Made by a program: the position numbers and the translations under genes | In this document: positions 26,601-36,940 of the stretch, in pieces | Numbering within the stretch: position 1 is the first letter of the stretch | Layout of the letters: each line of letters opens with the position of its first letter | Assembly (NCBI GenBank): GCA_963277665.1 | Contig: OY728165.1 | Coordinates: 1,756,742,772 to 1,756,806,771 of the forward strand | DNA length: 64,000 nucleotides | Reading direction: 5' to 3' | Origin: Viscum album | Taxonomy: Eukaryota > Streptophyta > Magnoliopsida > Santalales > Viscaceae | Notes under the pieces: model-generated | Databases searched by the model: none | What the model was told of the DNA's origin: nothing | The model's input: only the letters and a program-made list of their open reading frames with translations

Positions 26601-28467
26601 TAAAGAACAAATTGTGGAAATCGTGTATCTTACTTACAATGTGGTACATAAAATGTTTATCCTCATAGTTACTATTAATTTTTTGAATAAAAAATTCTAA
26701 AATATACTTGATAATGTCATTATTTAATTAAATAGAGAAATGTTCATTTATTTTTATCATTGAATATTTATTTTTATAGTTTTAATTCATTTTATGGTGT
26801 GTATAATGTTACCCTCTGAAACATTTTGATATATATATTTTTTCAATTAAATTTTATTTCTTCATATGATAACTAATTTTTACAAACAATGATATAATAT
26901 CATTATAATTTTGGATTGGTTGGTATGTATAATAATTAATAAATTATGAAAAATATTATTCTCTACATGTATAGAATGATTTCAATAGATATATATGATT
27001 TAAAAATTAAAAAATTTAACATATTTAAAATTAAATGATTTTATAGGAAAAAAATCCCTCTTACATAAAATATCTTTTTTCATATTATTGAATTAAATTA
27101 AAAACTATTATTGAATGATTTTAATGAAATTTAATTATTGTATATTTATTCATATTTATTAACATTCATCAAATTCAATTTTTTCTTATGTGATAAGAAT
27201 AAATCCTTTTTTATGATTTAAAAATTTTAAAATAATTTTTTTCTTATTTTTGTACACTTATTTTAAATGAATTTCCTCAACATATAGAAATATAAATGTT
27301 AAAAATTGATATTTTATATGCATTGTCGAGGTATAATGTTGTTAAAGTGGTACCTCATTATTTTTAGGTATATCATCATTTGAAAAAGATACCACCTCTG
27401 TAAAAGGTCAATTTTGTTAACCTAAGATAATACTAAATGAAAATGTCATAATATTTATATAAGGATTATTATTTGATATAATTAATTTGAAATATCATAT
27501 TCGGAAAAAAAATTAATTTTTATGAGATAATTTTGAATGAAAGTTTCCTTTATAATATTAAAAGAAACAGAAAATACAAAATTTTAATCTGTTAATTTAA
27601 AATATTCCATTTTTCTAAACATAATTTCAAAAGAATGGATTGAATTAATATTAATAATAATTTTGATTGTTATGATTTTATTTTCATTGTTGTAGTTTAT
27701 TTATAATATCTTTAAATAATTTAATTACCTAAAATATTTATACTACCCTCACACAATATTTCAATTATTAATAGAAAAATAATATAAATTACATTATAAA
27801 AATTCATATAATATTTTCAGTGATTTATAGTGTTACACAGATTTTAAAAAAGAAAATATCATATTAATAGTATTTAATAATACTGGAATAAAATTCTATT
27901 TTTTTTGGGTTTCTTGAAAGTCAAATTTATTGAATTGTTCTGAAACTTACTTTATTGATATTTTATATTAAATAAAATTTTATTAATTGACTTAAAATTC
28001 ATTAAAAGTTATTTTTAGAAAATTTTTTGATATATAGATTAACATTCCTAACATGGAATATTTATGAGTCTTTTTTTTGTTTATGAAAACATTCTAAACG
28101 CATTATAACAGAAATTGTTTATACTATTGTTATATGTAAAAATGAATAACAACGGGGTTAATAAAAGAATGCGGTTTATAATGAAGGAAAACCTATTAAA
28201 TATCATTGGGTGATGTTATTTTGACTTTATAATATTTTTATTAAAATTAGTATTCATTTTGATTAATTATTTTTGAGATTTATGTTATTATTGTTTATCC
28301 TTTATAAAAATCCAAGTGTTTTCTCACTGCATCTTTTAAAATGAAGACCCTCTTTTTACTTTATCACGCCACATTGAGAATCATATCTCGACCAACCAAA
28401 ATAAAAATATCTTCTCATATTCCAAATAAAGGATATATAGGTTTTTTTATTCCCATTATTTTAATCA
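26600..28467. other. AT-rich non-coding stretch after the integrase relic
   Basis: I see no gene. It follows the end of the plus-strand pol relic, so it should contain that element's polypurine tract and the start of its 3' LTR. Neither can be identified with confidence. The LARD-like element is inserted at its right end. Confidence 0.5.
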
Positions 28468-28472
28468 TATGG
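28468..28472. repeat. Target-site duplication, left copy (TATGG)
   Basis: TATGG directly precedes the left LTR and is repeated exactly after the right LTR at 40528-40532. A 5-bp duplication is the normal product of LTR-retrotransposon integrase. Confidence 0.95.
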
Positions 28473-29580
28473 TGTAACAACCAATGTAAATAAAGAATAT
28501 GACATCATTATATTTATCCATATTTTTGAATCAAATATTAATATTATTTTAAATGGGATTCTATGCTCGATGGCGTACCCAATACGCAATAACGAGTTTC
28601 TTGGGAATCTTACGTTGCACTCTAATAATAAAATAATATTATTTTAAATGGTAGTTAACATGTAGACGTTGTATTGGTGGGAATGGATAGAAATAACTAA
28701 AATATGATTATATATGTTTTTTATAATGTTTTTACATTTATCCAAAGGCTTAAAATACAGAAATAATTCAATTTTAGGCTTTTATACCCTAATATTCACT
28801 AAAAGGTCACTTATCGCCTTTTGATGGAGAACTGTCATTAAAAATAGTTTTTATCACTCTTATACATTCTTTTGGACCAAATAAAACTCTTCTTTAGAAT
28901 CGGGACATCAAATTTTACTTTGTGTAAATTTTTTGTATTTTTCCGATAAAGTTCATTTTTTTAATGAATAGTGTAAAATGTTGTTTTTTAATTCAAAACC
29001 ACTTTTTAATATAATTTATTTATATGATTAGATTATATTTTTAATTGGTTTTAAAGTTAAATTAGAAAATATTTTTACCATTAAATCCAATAGTGGTCGT
29101 TGGAATTAATTTCACTTTGAAATCGGACTTAAACTAGTGTCAATCTTTTGATACATATTGTTTCATAAAAACACGCTATTTGCTCTGACAGCGGGAATTA
29201 ATTATTAAATTAATTAATGTGACTTAAATGTTTTGAATTTTGTAAAAAATAATTCATTTTTGAATTCGGAATATCAAATATAGCTTAGGGTGAATTTTTG
29301 GGATTTTTCTGAAAAACATCAATTTTTGATGAATAGTGAAACCACTAAGTGGTACTTATAAAAACTGATTTTTCGTTTAAATGAAAATATACCACTTCTG
29401 TGTTTTGAATTTAAAAAATCCAACATACATGGTTGTCATTAAGATGTAAAATGTGGTTCAATGGGAAAAAAATAATTTTTTGGTGAATAGTAACATATTA
29501 TGTTTTTAATCGCGATTAGTGGTAATTACTGTAGTTTAAGGTAAAAATAATGTTTTAAAAAAATAAGATGAGCTTGACAC

Positions 29581-29832
29581 ATGTCCTACCCTCATTGGTT
29601 GTGTCATGGCCGACCAGGACAAGCCATGGGTGAACTTGGGGACCCCATGGAGCCACTTTGGTTGGGAAATGACATAAATAACTTTTTATTTAATGCAAAA
29701 GTAAAAATGACACACACATCATATGTTTTACGAAAACAATTTTTACCTAGGGTTATAAAGATCTTATTTTTGATTATAAATAGTCATTGGAAAGATAAAA
29801 AGATTTCCTGCATCATAGTATTTTATTTATAA
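29581..29832 (+). other. 83-codon open frame in U3 of the left LTR
   Basis: An ATG-started frame, MSYPHWLCHGRP..., matched by an intact 83-codon frame in the right LTR (36428-36679). It resembles no family I know. About 23 of 252 bases differ between copies, and roughly 20 of 83 residues change, so most changes alter the protein. That argues against selection for coding. It lies upstream of the TATA box and covers a locally GC-rich segment with an inverted repeat (CCATGGG near 29624, CCCCATGG near 29643). It is probably a chance frame in U3. Confidence 0.3.
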
Positions 29833-29885
29833 TTTTTAGACCCAAAATAAATTAAATTATATATGACATTATGATTATGCAGCGA

Positions 29886-29893
29886 TGACATCA
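29886..29893. promoter_or_regulatory. Degenerate bZIP/CRE-type site, left LTR
   Basis: TGACATCA, one C-to-T change from the palindrome TGACGTCA found at the same place in the right LTR, 208 bp upstream of the TATA box. Confidence 0.45.
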
Positions 29894-30093
29894 TTATTTA
29901 ACGATTTAAATAAAATGGAAAGATAATGTAAAATCTATGAAATAAACATGTCCAAAACTTATTGGATGGGTGTATTTCGAACCCTTAACACCTTATACAC
30001 GAATTATATCAATTTGGGACCTTTTAAAACCGAAACACATTTTCAAATAAAGTAATATTTCTTTACTTTCCAAAAGTCCCCCTCCTCTCCTCT

Positions 30094-30103
30094 TATAAAA
30101 GGC
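30094..30103 (+). promoter_or_regulatory. TATA box of the left LTR
   Basis: TATAAAAGGC lies in a pyrimidine-rich strip (CCTCCTCTCCTCT before it, CCCCCACCTCTACC after it), identical in the other LTR at 36941. It is the best core promoter in the window. Expected start is near 30125, in TTCACACACTCC. Confidence 0.8.
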
Positions 30104-30802
30104 CCCCACCTCTACCTCATTTCACACACTCCTCAAGCCTTTGACTCGGCCAACCCCTGCCCATTTACTCTCTCCACATCCCTCTACCCATCCTAGAGGA
30201 TTCCCTTTGGGAATAATCCTTTCAATGGATGCCTTTAGGCTCAAATCAAAAGGAGTTACACTTTTAAAGGTAATTCATTCTCTCATGTTCATTTGTTTTA
30301 TTTTGCTTCTCCAACCCCCTAAACTCTTTTTATTTACTTATTTTGTAAAAACACCAGTATCTTAAATATACTAGGATGTTGTTATAAGATTTATTCGAGC
30401 TACACTCTCACACAAATACATCAAATGGTAAAACAACATACGGTTTCCGTGGATGGAGAAATTCTGCCTCCCGAAAAGATGATTGTTCAATACTCATTTA
30501 ACACCTTCAAAGGTGGCCATTATGATGTCACTATTTTTATATATGATATATAATATGTTTATGTTTTACTTATGCTTCTGTATTTTTCATTTGTGTATTA
30601 CCTTTATGTCTTCCATTATGGGTATACGCGATATCTTCATTTTATGAAGTGCGGACTACCGCCCCCTCAAAGTGATGTGATTCGTTAATGCCATACGTGG
30701 GACGTATAAAGGATGGATTTAATGTTATTATATATTATTTTATACTGTAAATATTATATACCTCTATATAATTATTATTTCTTTCCATTAAAGTATGATT
30801 TA

Positions 30803-30867
30803 GAAATGAAAGTAGCGTTCATGCGTACGTACGGCTTACCGTCTCCATGAACGGTGCATTTCATTTC
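30803..30867 (+). repeat. Nested hairpin A, left LTR
   Basis: Three stems nest. GAAATGAAA (30803-30811) pairs with TTTCATTTC (30859-30867), CGTTCATG (30816-30823) with CATGAACG (30846-30853), and ACGG (30831-30834) with CCGT (30839-30842) around CTTA. The loop side contains the palindrome GTACGTAC. The same unit recurs at 31011 and twice in the other LTR. It lies in the predicted transcribed leader. Confidence 0.88.
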
Positions 30868-31010
30868 TTAACCCCAAATGTAATGTACTATTATAAGTAC
30901 ATGTATATAATGGATATATATGATTAATGATACATCTAAATGATGAATATAATTATGTAATTAAAATATACATACCTCTCATTTAGTTTTAATTCCATTA
31001 ATATGACAAA

Positions 31011-31075
31011 GAAATGAAACTAGCGTTCATGCGTACGTACGGCTTACCGTCTCCATGAACGGTGCATTTCATTTA
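31011..31075 (+). repeat. Nested hairpin B, left LTR
   Basis: Second copy of hairpin A, 208 bp downstream. The inner 8-bp and 4-bp stems are unchanged. The outer stem loses only its last pair (TTTCATTTA). Confidence 0.88.
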
Positions 31076-31408
31076 TTACCTCTAAATGATTATGTAATAT
31101 TATAAATACATGTATATACTGGATATATATGATATATATGATATCCAAATCAGGAATGTCATTCTGGATATAAATATCCTTTGACCACACAAACAACATG
31201 TAAATTGTAAAAAGCCCACTTTCGACTTCAGAACCAAATATCGATAAAACAAACATTATTAACTAAAATAATTACATAGTGTTTATAGCATGGAAATAAG
31301 TGATATAAAAGGAATAATGAACTTGAAAAATTTTCTTAAGAAAATATAAATTAACTCAAGTTTATTATTCAGGACGTTAAAGAACGATCGAGTCAAGTCG
31401 GACCTGAG

Positions 31409-32650
31409 GTAAGGGATCTTACTCCTCTCTTTCTTTTTTAAGTACACTCTTTTATGTCATTCTCTCTAAAGATCATCTTTCTTGTTATTGGGATGTTATT
31501 ATATTATACACATACTGTAATTTTTATGTTCATGTGATGAGAGTCCCTTTTCTTTCTCATCAATCCATTTTGGAAGTTTTGAGTGGCGCCGTTAGGCTGC
31601 TGAATTTTCGTAAGAGATCTAACCTCTCTCTTTCTTTTTAAGTACTCCCCTTTATGTCACTTCTTTTAAGCTCCTATTTGTTACGATGGGGGATGTTATT
31701 TCATATTCTTCTTTCTGTAATTTTTTTTAATGTGATGAGATACCCTATTTGATCTCATCAATCCATTTTTGGAAGTTTTAAGTGGCGCCGATAGGCTGTC
31801 GAATTTTCGTAAGAGATCTAACCTCTCTCTTTCTTTTAAAGTAATCTCCTTTATGTCACTTATTTTAAGCTCCTATTTGTTATGTTGTTGGATGTTCTTT
31901 TATATTCCTATTTCTGTAAACATTATGTTTATGTGATGAGATACCGTATTTCCTCTTATCAATCCATTTTGGAAGTTTTAAGTGGCACCGTTAGGCTGCC
32001 GAGTTTTCGTAAGTGATTTTTCATCTCACATTTATTCCCGTGAGATTTATGCTACATTTGCCACAATTTCCATTGAGTGGTTCATGTACTTCCCAATATT
32101 ACACTCCTTTTGAAATATAATTATATTTATGGGTATTTACATATTCATTGTATGACACTTCATCAATGGGGTGTATTTTTTCGAAAGTTACCCAAGTCGG
32201 TAAGGGAACCTTTCACCCTCCTCTTTTTAAAAGACTTCATTTGTTATGTCTTTTAATTCACATACTATTATGTTGGGATATGTTCTTCTATATCCTGATT
32301 GATTTTAATTTTATGTCCAAGTGATGAGATTCCCTTTTTATCTCTCATCAACTCATTTTCTGAATTTTTGAAGTGACGTCGTTAGGCTGTCAAATTTTTG
32401 CAAGAGAACTTCTTAGCCCAAATTTGATTCTTTGGGATAAACTTGTACTCCTTGAATATGTCATTCTATGAATATGTGTGAATAAAATCTGATTGTTTTA
32501 CACTTAATATCCACTTATATTTGGTGTATTCGTTTGTCACACATAATTATGGAATTGATTTATCCATAAACCAAGGATACCATCTTTGTAAGGGACTTCG
32601 TCTCAATCTATTTCATTGAGGCATATTTCATTTTATACACAACATTCTTT
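31409..32650 (+). repeat. Seven-unit tandem array with ~195-200 bp period, left LTR
   Basis: Units begin with a GTAAG-type core at 31409, 31610, 31809, 32009, 32200, 32400 (GCAAG) and 32588; spacings are 201, 199, 200, 191, 200 and 188. A full unit holds, in order, the GTAAG core, a CT-rich strip (CTCTCTTTCTTTTTAAG), TTATGTCA, a TGATGAGA/TCTCATCA hairpin, CATTTTGGAAGTTTT, a GTGGCGCCGTTAGGCTG box and CGAATTTTC. Units 4 and 7 are the most degenerate. The array lies in the predicted R-U5 region. Its function is unknown. Confidence 0.92.
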
Positions 32651-32866
32651 TATAAAGTGTATAAACCCCTTTTACTTTTACTTTTATACAAAAGAAATCT
32701 TTTTCTACAAAGCGTTTTACTAAATGAAAAAAAGGAATGTTCTTTTATAACGTACGCGGTGACAACGACCTTCTCCGCCGCCGCGAGTAATATTTGTTCT
32801 TTGGCTTCCTCAACAAGCCATAATTTTTTTAAAATAAAATAAATACCATATACTCTTTTATGAATT

Positions 32867-33142
32867 TTGGTATTGAAAATGGTTTTGTTAAATGATTATA
32901 TTATGATTGAAATGTGGAAATGTTATCATTCTTTTATATTGGTTTTATGTTTTATGATTTTATTATGGTACTTGGACATTTTAACGGGTGGTTACATTAT
33001 AAACCATATGACGGGTGGTGCCGTGAATACCAGGACGTGTGGTTACGTTATAACCTACAATGCATTGGGTATGAAATTCGGCCGTATTTCTATTCCATTT
33101 AGTATGTATGGAAATTGGCCGTATGGATATTTCATTATGTGA
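32867..33142 (+). other. 91-codon open frame in the left LTR leader
   Basis: Open for 91 codons from a TTG; the first ATG is at 32879. The right LTR has the same open length at 39714-39989. The encoded sequence has a hydrophobic stretch and a repeated TGG box (LTGGY, MTGGAV, RTCGY) from ACGGGTGGT repeats at 32984, 33011 and 33035. I recognise no family. About 16 of 91 residues differ between LTRs, a high rate that argues against coding selection. Frame retention could follow from the repeat units being multiples of three (27 and 24 bases). Confidence 0.25.
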
Positions 33143-33683
33143 TATGTGTGGGAGTCGACCGTATGGTTATTGCACTTATGTATGTTTATGTCCCAAGTTA
33201 CATTTATATATGTTATGTGTTCTTTATATGGGTTTTATGGTAATCCTTTGGTTACAAAAAGTTAGGTAATGATATTTTATTTAGTGAAGAGTTTTTACTA
33301 CTTCATAAAGGTGAAATGTTTTACCTTGATAAAGTATAAATGGTTTACTTTTTGTTTTAATAAACTAACAGTTTTTTGTATATCCCTTACTGAGTTTTTA
33401 TGCTCATCCCAAGTTTTTGAAATGTTTTTCACAGGACTTAGCGTGGAATAGGGTCAAGTATGGGATCAAGGGAAAGTAATGCTACCTAAAACATGAAACT
33501 AGACATGTTTCTTTTTAAGTGTTTTGATTTTATGTCAATTTAGTAGAAGAGACTACTTTGTAATCTTTTGAGATGTAATAGTTATGTCCTAATTCTCGAA
33601 AAATCTATACCAGAAGAGATCCTCAATTTGAATTATTCATTTAATTAAATTTTAAGTATGGTTTAAGGCAGGGGCCTTATAGT

Positions 33684-33701
33684 TGGTATCAATGGTCGGT
33701 T
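33684..33701 (+). other. Primer-binding site (initiator Met tRNA) of the LARD-like element
   Basis: TGGTATCA followed by ATGGTCGGTT begins two bases after the left LTR. The first eight bases match the plant Met-type PBS exactly; the rest is a weaker match. Confidence 0.9.
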
Positions 33702-33800
33702 TAGATAACTTTAGAGGTTAGGGTATTCTTTAAGCATAAGTGACATTACCATAATGGTTAGGATTTCAGGAAGAGTGCTAGTTTTAGATAAAGTGAATGA

Positions 33801-33882
33801 GTAAGTATATATTAGTGTTAATCTTCCTCATTAGTACATGATGGTTATGTTGATATACTCACACTAACCTTTTTGGTTTTAG
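33801..33882 (+). other. Candidate 82-nt intron just before the gag relic
   Basis: GTAAGTAT at 33801 fits the plant 5' splice site. CTAAC at 33864-33868 fits a branch point. TTTTTGGTTTTAG ends at 33882, a good 3' splice site. The interval is AT-rich, as plant introns are, and near the lower size limit. The 3' site lies three bases before the ATG of the gag relic. Inference only. Confidence 0.4.
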
Positions 33883-33885
33883 TAA

Positions 33886-34038
33886 ATGGCATGATCTAGC
33901 AGGCACCAAAGTGACAATGGGTTTGAAGGAAACTGTGTTGGTTCTCTGATTAAGATACTGGATGAGATGGGGGATTCAATGAGGAATCTCATAGTTGTTC
34001 TAAACCAAATATCAAGGAGTCATGATCAACCACTTTAA
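33886..34038 (+). pseudogene. Gag-like N-terminal relic of the LARD-like element
   Basis: Fifty codons from an ATG to a TAA, broken only by a TGA at codon 3 (33892-33894) that looks like a decayed CGA arginine codon. The frame reads SSRHQSDNGFEGNC, then LIKILDEMGDSMRNLIVVL, a polar start followed by a likely helix, then ISRSHDQPL. It follows the PBS at the distance expected for gag. The style matches the N-terminus of plant gypsy Gag, but no capsid box or zinc knuckle follows, so assignment rests on position and composition. Downstream frames are closed, consistent with a deleted coding region. Confidence 0.5.
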
Positions 34039-34301
34039 CCTTGGTGACTTCTCTAATGCATCATGTACGAGATGGCCAACTCGATGATGAAATTTAGGTA
34101 TTAATTATTAAGGTAACCATTAGGGTTTATATGATCCTTAATTTTTAGGTAATTATGGGTTACTATATGATATGATGGAAAATGAAACGAATGAGACAAA
34201 ATTAAGGTTAAAATATTCTATGATTATTTTTGATGATTTTATCCCTTTTTGGGGAATGATTTGAGAATTATATAGTTTTGGAAAAAGGACAACACGTAGA
34301 C

Positions 34302-34415
34302 AGTTTGACTACCCGTCACGTCGGACAAAGCTGCGGGAATCGAACCCACAACCAAAGTGCGACTGGTATTTACCGCCTACCACTGGACTACGTGAAGTCC
34401 CTGGTTAGTTTGACT
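34302..34415 (-). repeat. tRNA-like (SINE-type) 96-bp segment flanked by 9-bp direct repeats
   Basis: On the minus strand, 34406-34311 contains TAGTCCAGTGGTAGGC, close to a Pol III A box and D arm, then GTGGGTTCGATTCCCGC, a perfect B box with a 5-bp T-arm stem. AGTTTGACT occurs just outside on both sides (34302-34310 and 34407-34415), like an insertion duplication. TCACGT and ACGTGA near the two ends could pair as a closing stem. Cloverleaf acceptor pairing at normal tRNA positions is not seen, so it is not a functional tRNA gene. It could be a short tRNA-derived SINE or a tRNA pseudogene. Confidence 0.6.
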
Positions 34416-35305
34416 GATTCTTTTTTTTAAGAGTAAGTTGCTTTAGGGTTATTTATGAAAATGATTAACCTATCATGGAGGATATGTGATTAGGTTAATT
34501 ACTTTTCAATACGAGACTTTAAGAGCAACTGATATTGTTTAGATATAAATGTTACGATTTAACTTGGTAGACTATGTGACTAAATCCTTCAAATATTTGG
34601 GGTTCAATCTTAGTTTGGTTTACTTTGATTAATTTTATGGACAAATGGTCCTCATTGAACTTTTGGTTTTGTTGGACAAATTTTGTATATTAAGAATAGA
34701 TTTTATTTTTATAAAGGGTTATCCTATTCTGGATTATCTGACCTTGTACTAATCATTCTGGTATTGGTTTTGGTTAAAGCCTAAAGACATGGGATGTATA
34801 TAGTTCTCTTTGGTGGATTAGGTGATTCTCTAGAAGTTGATTATAGTACTCTTAATGTGAACAAGTCTTCCTAAATAATCGTATTTTGGAGAAAATATGA
34901 GTTTGTGTAAGGAATCTAATAAAAGTTGAAAGTCAACATGATAAGTGATTATGATTCGTTATGAATAAATTCCTCAATAAAAAGTAACTTAAAACAAAAA
35001 TGTTGTATATTAACTTTTCCTACTGAGGAATCGAATACCATTTAACCCATCACAAGTTTGTGATTTTCTCAGGGTTAACTTTCTCCTAAACCTGTTTTCT
35101 ATCACTCTCCATCAGAACATGACCCTATTTTTTCTCCTCCATGTCCACGTTTTCATACATGTAATCCTAGTATGGGTTAACTCGGGTGACCTTTGTACTT
35201 ATCTTTCTTTATTTTAAAGTGATTGTTTTACCGACTCTTCTTCCGATGTGGGACTTTCAAGGATGTTTCCAATCTCAATTTTAAAATTGTGAGGACACAA
35301 TTCCC

Positions 35306-35320
35306 AAAAGGGGGGAAGGA
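35306..35320 (+). other. Polypurine tract of the LARD-like element
   Basis: AAAAGGGGGGAAGGA is fifteen purines ending at the base before the TGT start of the right LTR. It is a textbook primer for plus-strand synthesis and fixes that LTR boundary. Confidence 0.96.
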
Positions 35321-36427
35321 TGTAAAACCCCAGGTAAATAAAGAATATGACATCATTATATTTATCCATATTTTTTAATCAAATATTAATATTATTTTAA
35401 ATGGGATGCTATGCTCGATGGCGTACCCAATACGCAACAATGAGTTTCTTGGGAATCTTACGTTGCACTCTAATAATAAAATAATATTATTTTAAATGGT
35501 AGTTAACATGTAGACGTTGTATTGGCGGGAATGGATGTAAATAACTAAAATATGATTATATATGTTTTTTTAAATGTTTTTACATTTATCCAAAGGCTTA
35601 AAATATGGAAAGAATTAAATTTTAGGCTTTTATACCCTAATTTTCACTAAAGGTTCACTTATCACCTTTTGATGGAGAACTGTCATTAAAAATAGTTTTG
35701 ATCACTCTTATACATTATTTTGGACCAAATAATACTCTTCTTTAGAATCGGGACATCAAATTTTACTTTGTGTAAATTTTTGGTAGTTTTCCGATAAAGT
35801 TCATTTTTTAATGAATAGTGTAAAATGTTGTTTTTTAATTAAAAACCTCTTTTTAATCTAATTTATTTATATGATTAGATTATCTTTTCAATTGGTTTTA
35901 AAGTCAAATTAGAAAATATTTTTACCATTAAATCCAATAGTGGTAGTTGGAATTAATTTCACTTTGAAATCGGACTTAAACTAGTGTCAATCTTTTGATA
36001 CTTATTGTTTCATAAAAACAAGCTATTTGCTCTGACAGTGGGAATTAATTATTAAATTAATTAATTTGACTTATATGTTTTGAATTTTTTAAAATATAAT
36101 TTATTTTTGAATTCTGAATATCAAATATATCTTAGGGTGAATTTTTGGTATTTTACTGAAAAACTTCAATTTTTGATGAATAGTGAAACCACTAAGTGGT
36201 ACTTATAAAAACTGATTTTTCGTTTAAATGAAATTTTACCACTTCTGTGTTTTGAATTTCAAAAATAAAACATATATGGTTTTAATTAAGAAGTAAAATG
36301 TGGTTCAATGGGATAAGAATAATTTTTTGGTGAATAGTAACTTATTAAGTTTTTAATCGCGATTAGTGGTAATTAGTGTAGTTTAACGTAAAAATAATGC
36401 TTTAATAAAATAAGATGAACTTGACAG

Positions 36428-36679
36428 ATGTCCTACCCTCATTGTTTCTGTCATGGCCGACCAATAAAAGCCATGGGTCAACTTGGTGACCCCATGGAGC
36501 CACTTTGGTTGGGAAATGACATAAATAACTTTTTATTTAATGTAAAAGTAAAAATGACACAAACATCATATGTTTTACGAAAACAATTTTTTCATGGGGA
36601 TAGAAAGATCAGAGTTTTTATTATAAATAGTAATTGGAAAGCTAAAACGATTTCCTGCATCATAGTAGTTTTTTTATAA
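36428..36679 (+). other. 83-codon open frame in U3 of the right LTR
   Basis: Copy of the frame at 29581-29832, also intact at 83 codons from an ATG. The amino-acid differences cluster in the second half. No known family. Probably a chance frame kept through LTR identity. Confidence 0.3.
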
Positions 36680-36732
36680 TTTTTAGACACTAAATAAATT
36701 AAATTATTTATGACATCATGATGATGCAGTGA

Positions 36733-36740
36733 TGACGTCA
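36733..36740. promoter_or_regulatory. bZIP/CRE-type palindrome, right LTR
   Basis: TGACGTCA, the palindromic core bound by plant TGA-type bZIP factors, lies 208 bp upstream of the TATA box. The left LTR has TGACATCA at the same offset, so either the left copy lost the CpG or the right gained it. Binding is inference. Confidence 0.5.
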
Positions 36741-36940
36741 TTATTTAACGATTTAAATAAAATGGAAAGATAATGTAAAATCTATGAACTACACAAGTCC
36801 AAAACTTATTGGATGGGTGTATTTCGAACCCTTAACACCTTATCCACTAATTATATCAATTTGGGACCTTTTAAAACCGAAACACATTTTCAAATAAAGT
36901 AATATTTCTTTACTTTCCAAAAGTGCCCCTCCTCTCCTCT

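Larger units (their letters stand above)
28473..33681 (+). repeat. Left (5') LTR, 5209 bp
   Basis: Starts TGTAACAACC and ends GGGGCCTTATA. U3 holds an 83-codon frame, a bZIP-like site and a TATA box at 30094. If transcription starts about 30 bp after it (near 30125), U3 is about 1.65 kb and R plus U5 about 3.56 kb, an unusually long transcribed leader. That leader contains two copies of a 65-base nested hairpin, seven units of a tandem array with period near 195-200 bp, and a 91-codon open frame. The end of R was not identified. Confidence 0.95.
33682..35320 (+). other. Internal region of the LARD-like element (1639 bp)
   Basis: Runs from the base after the left LTR to the polypurine tract. 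It contains the PBS, a possible 82-nt intron, a gag-like start relic and a tRNA-like insert. From about 34420 to 35300 I find no protein motifs and no long frame. There is no pol. The 3' part contains GATGTGGGACTTT near 35250, a phrase I associate with plant repeat DNA but cannot interpret. Confidence 0.85.

Noticed and set aside
31409..32650. CRISPR-like array
   Set aside because: The whole ~200-bp unit is repeated, with no short identical repeats separated by unique spacers, and it lies inside an LTR.
34311..34406. Functional tRNA gene
   Set aside because: A and B boxes are present, but the acceptor stem does not pair at normal positions and no clear anticodon arm can be drawn.
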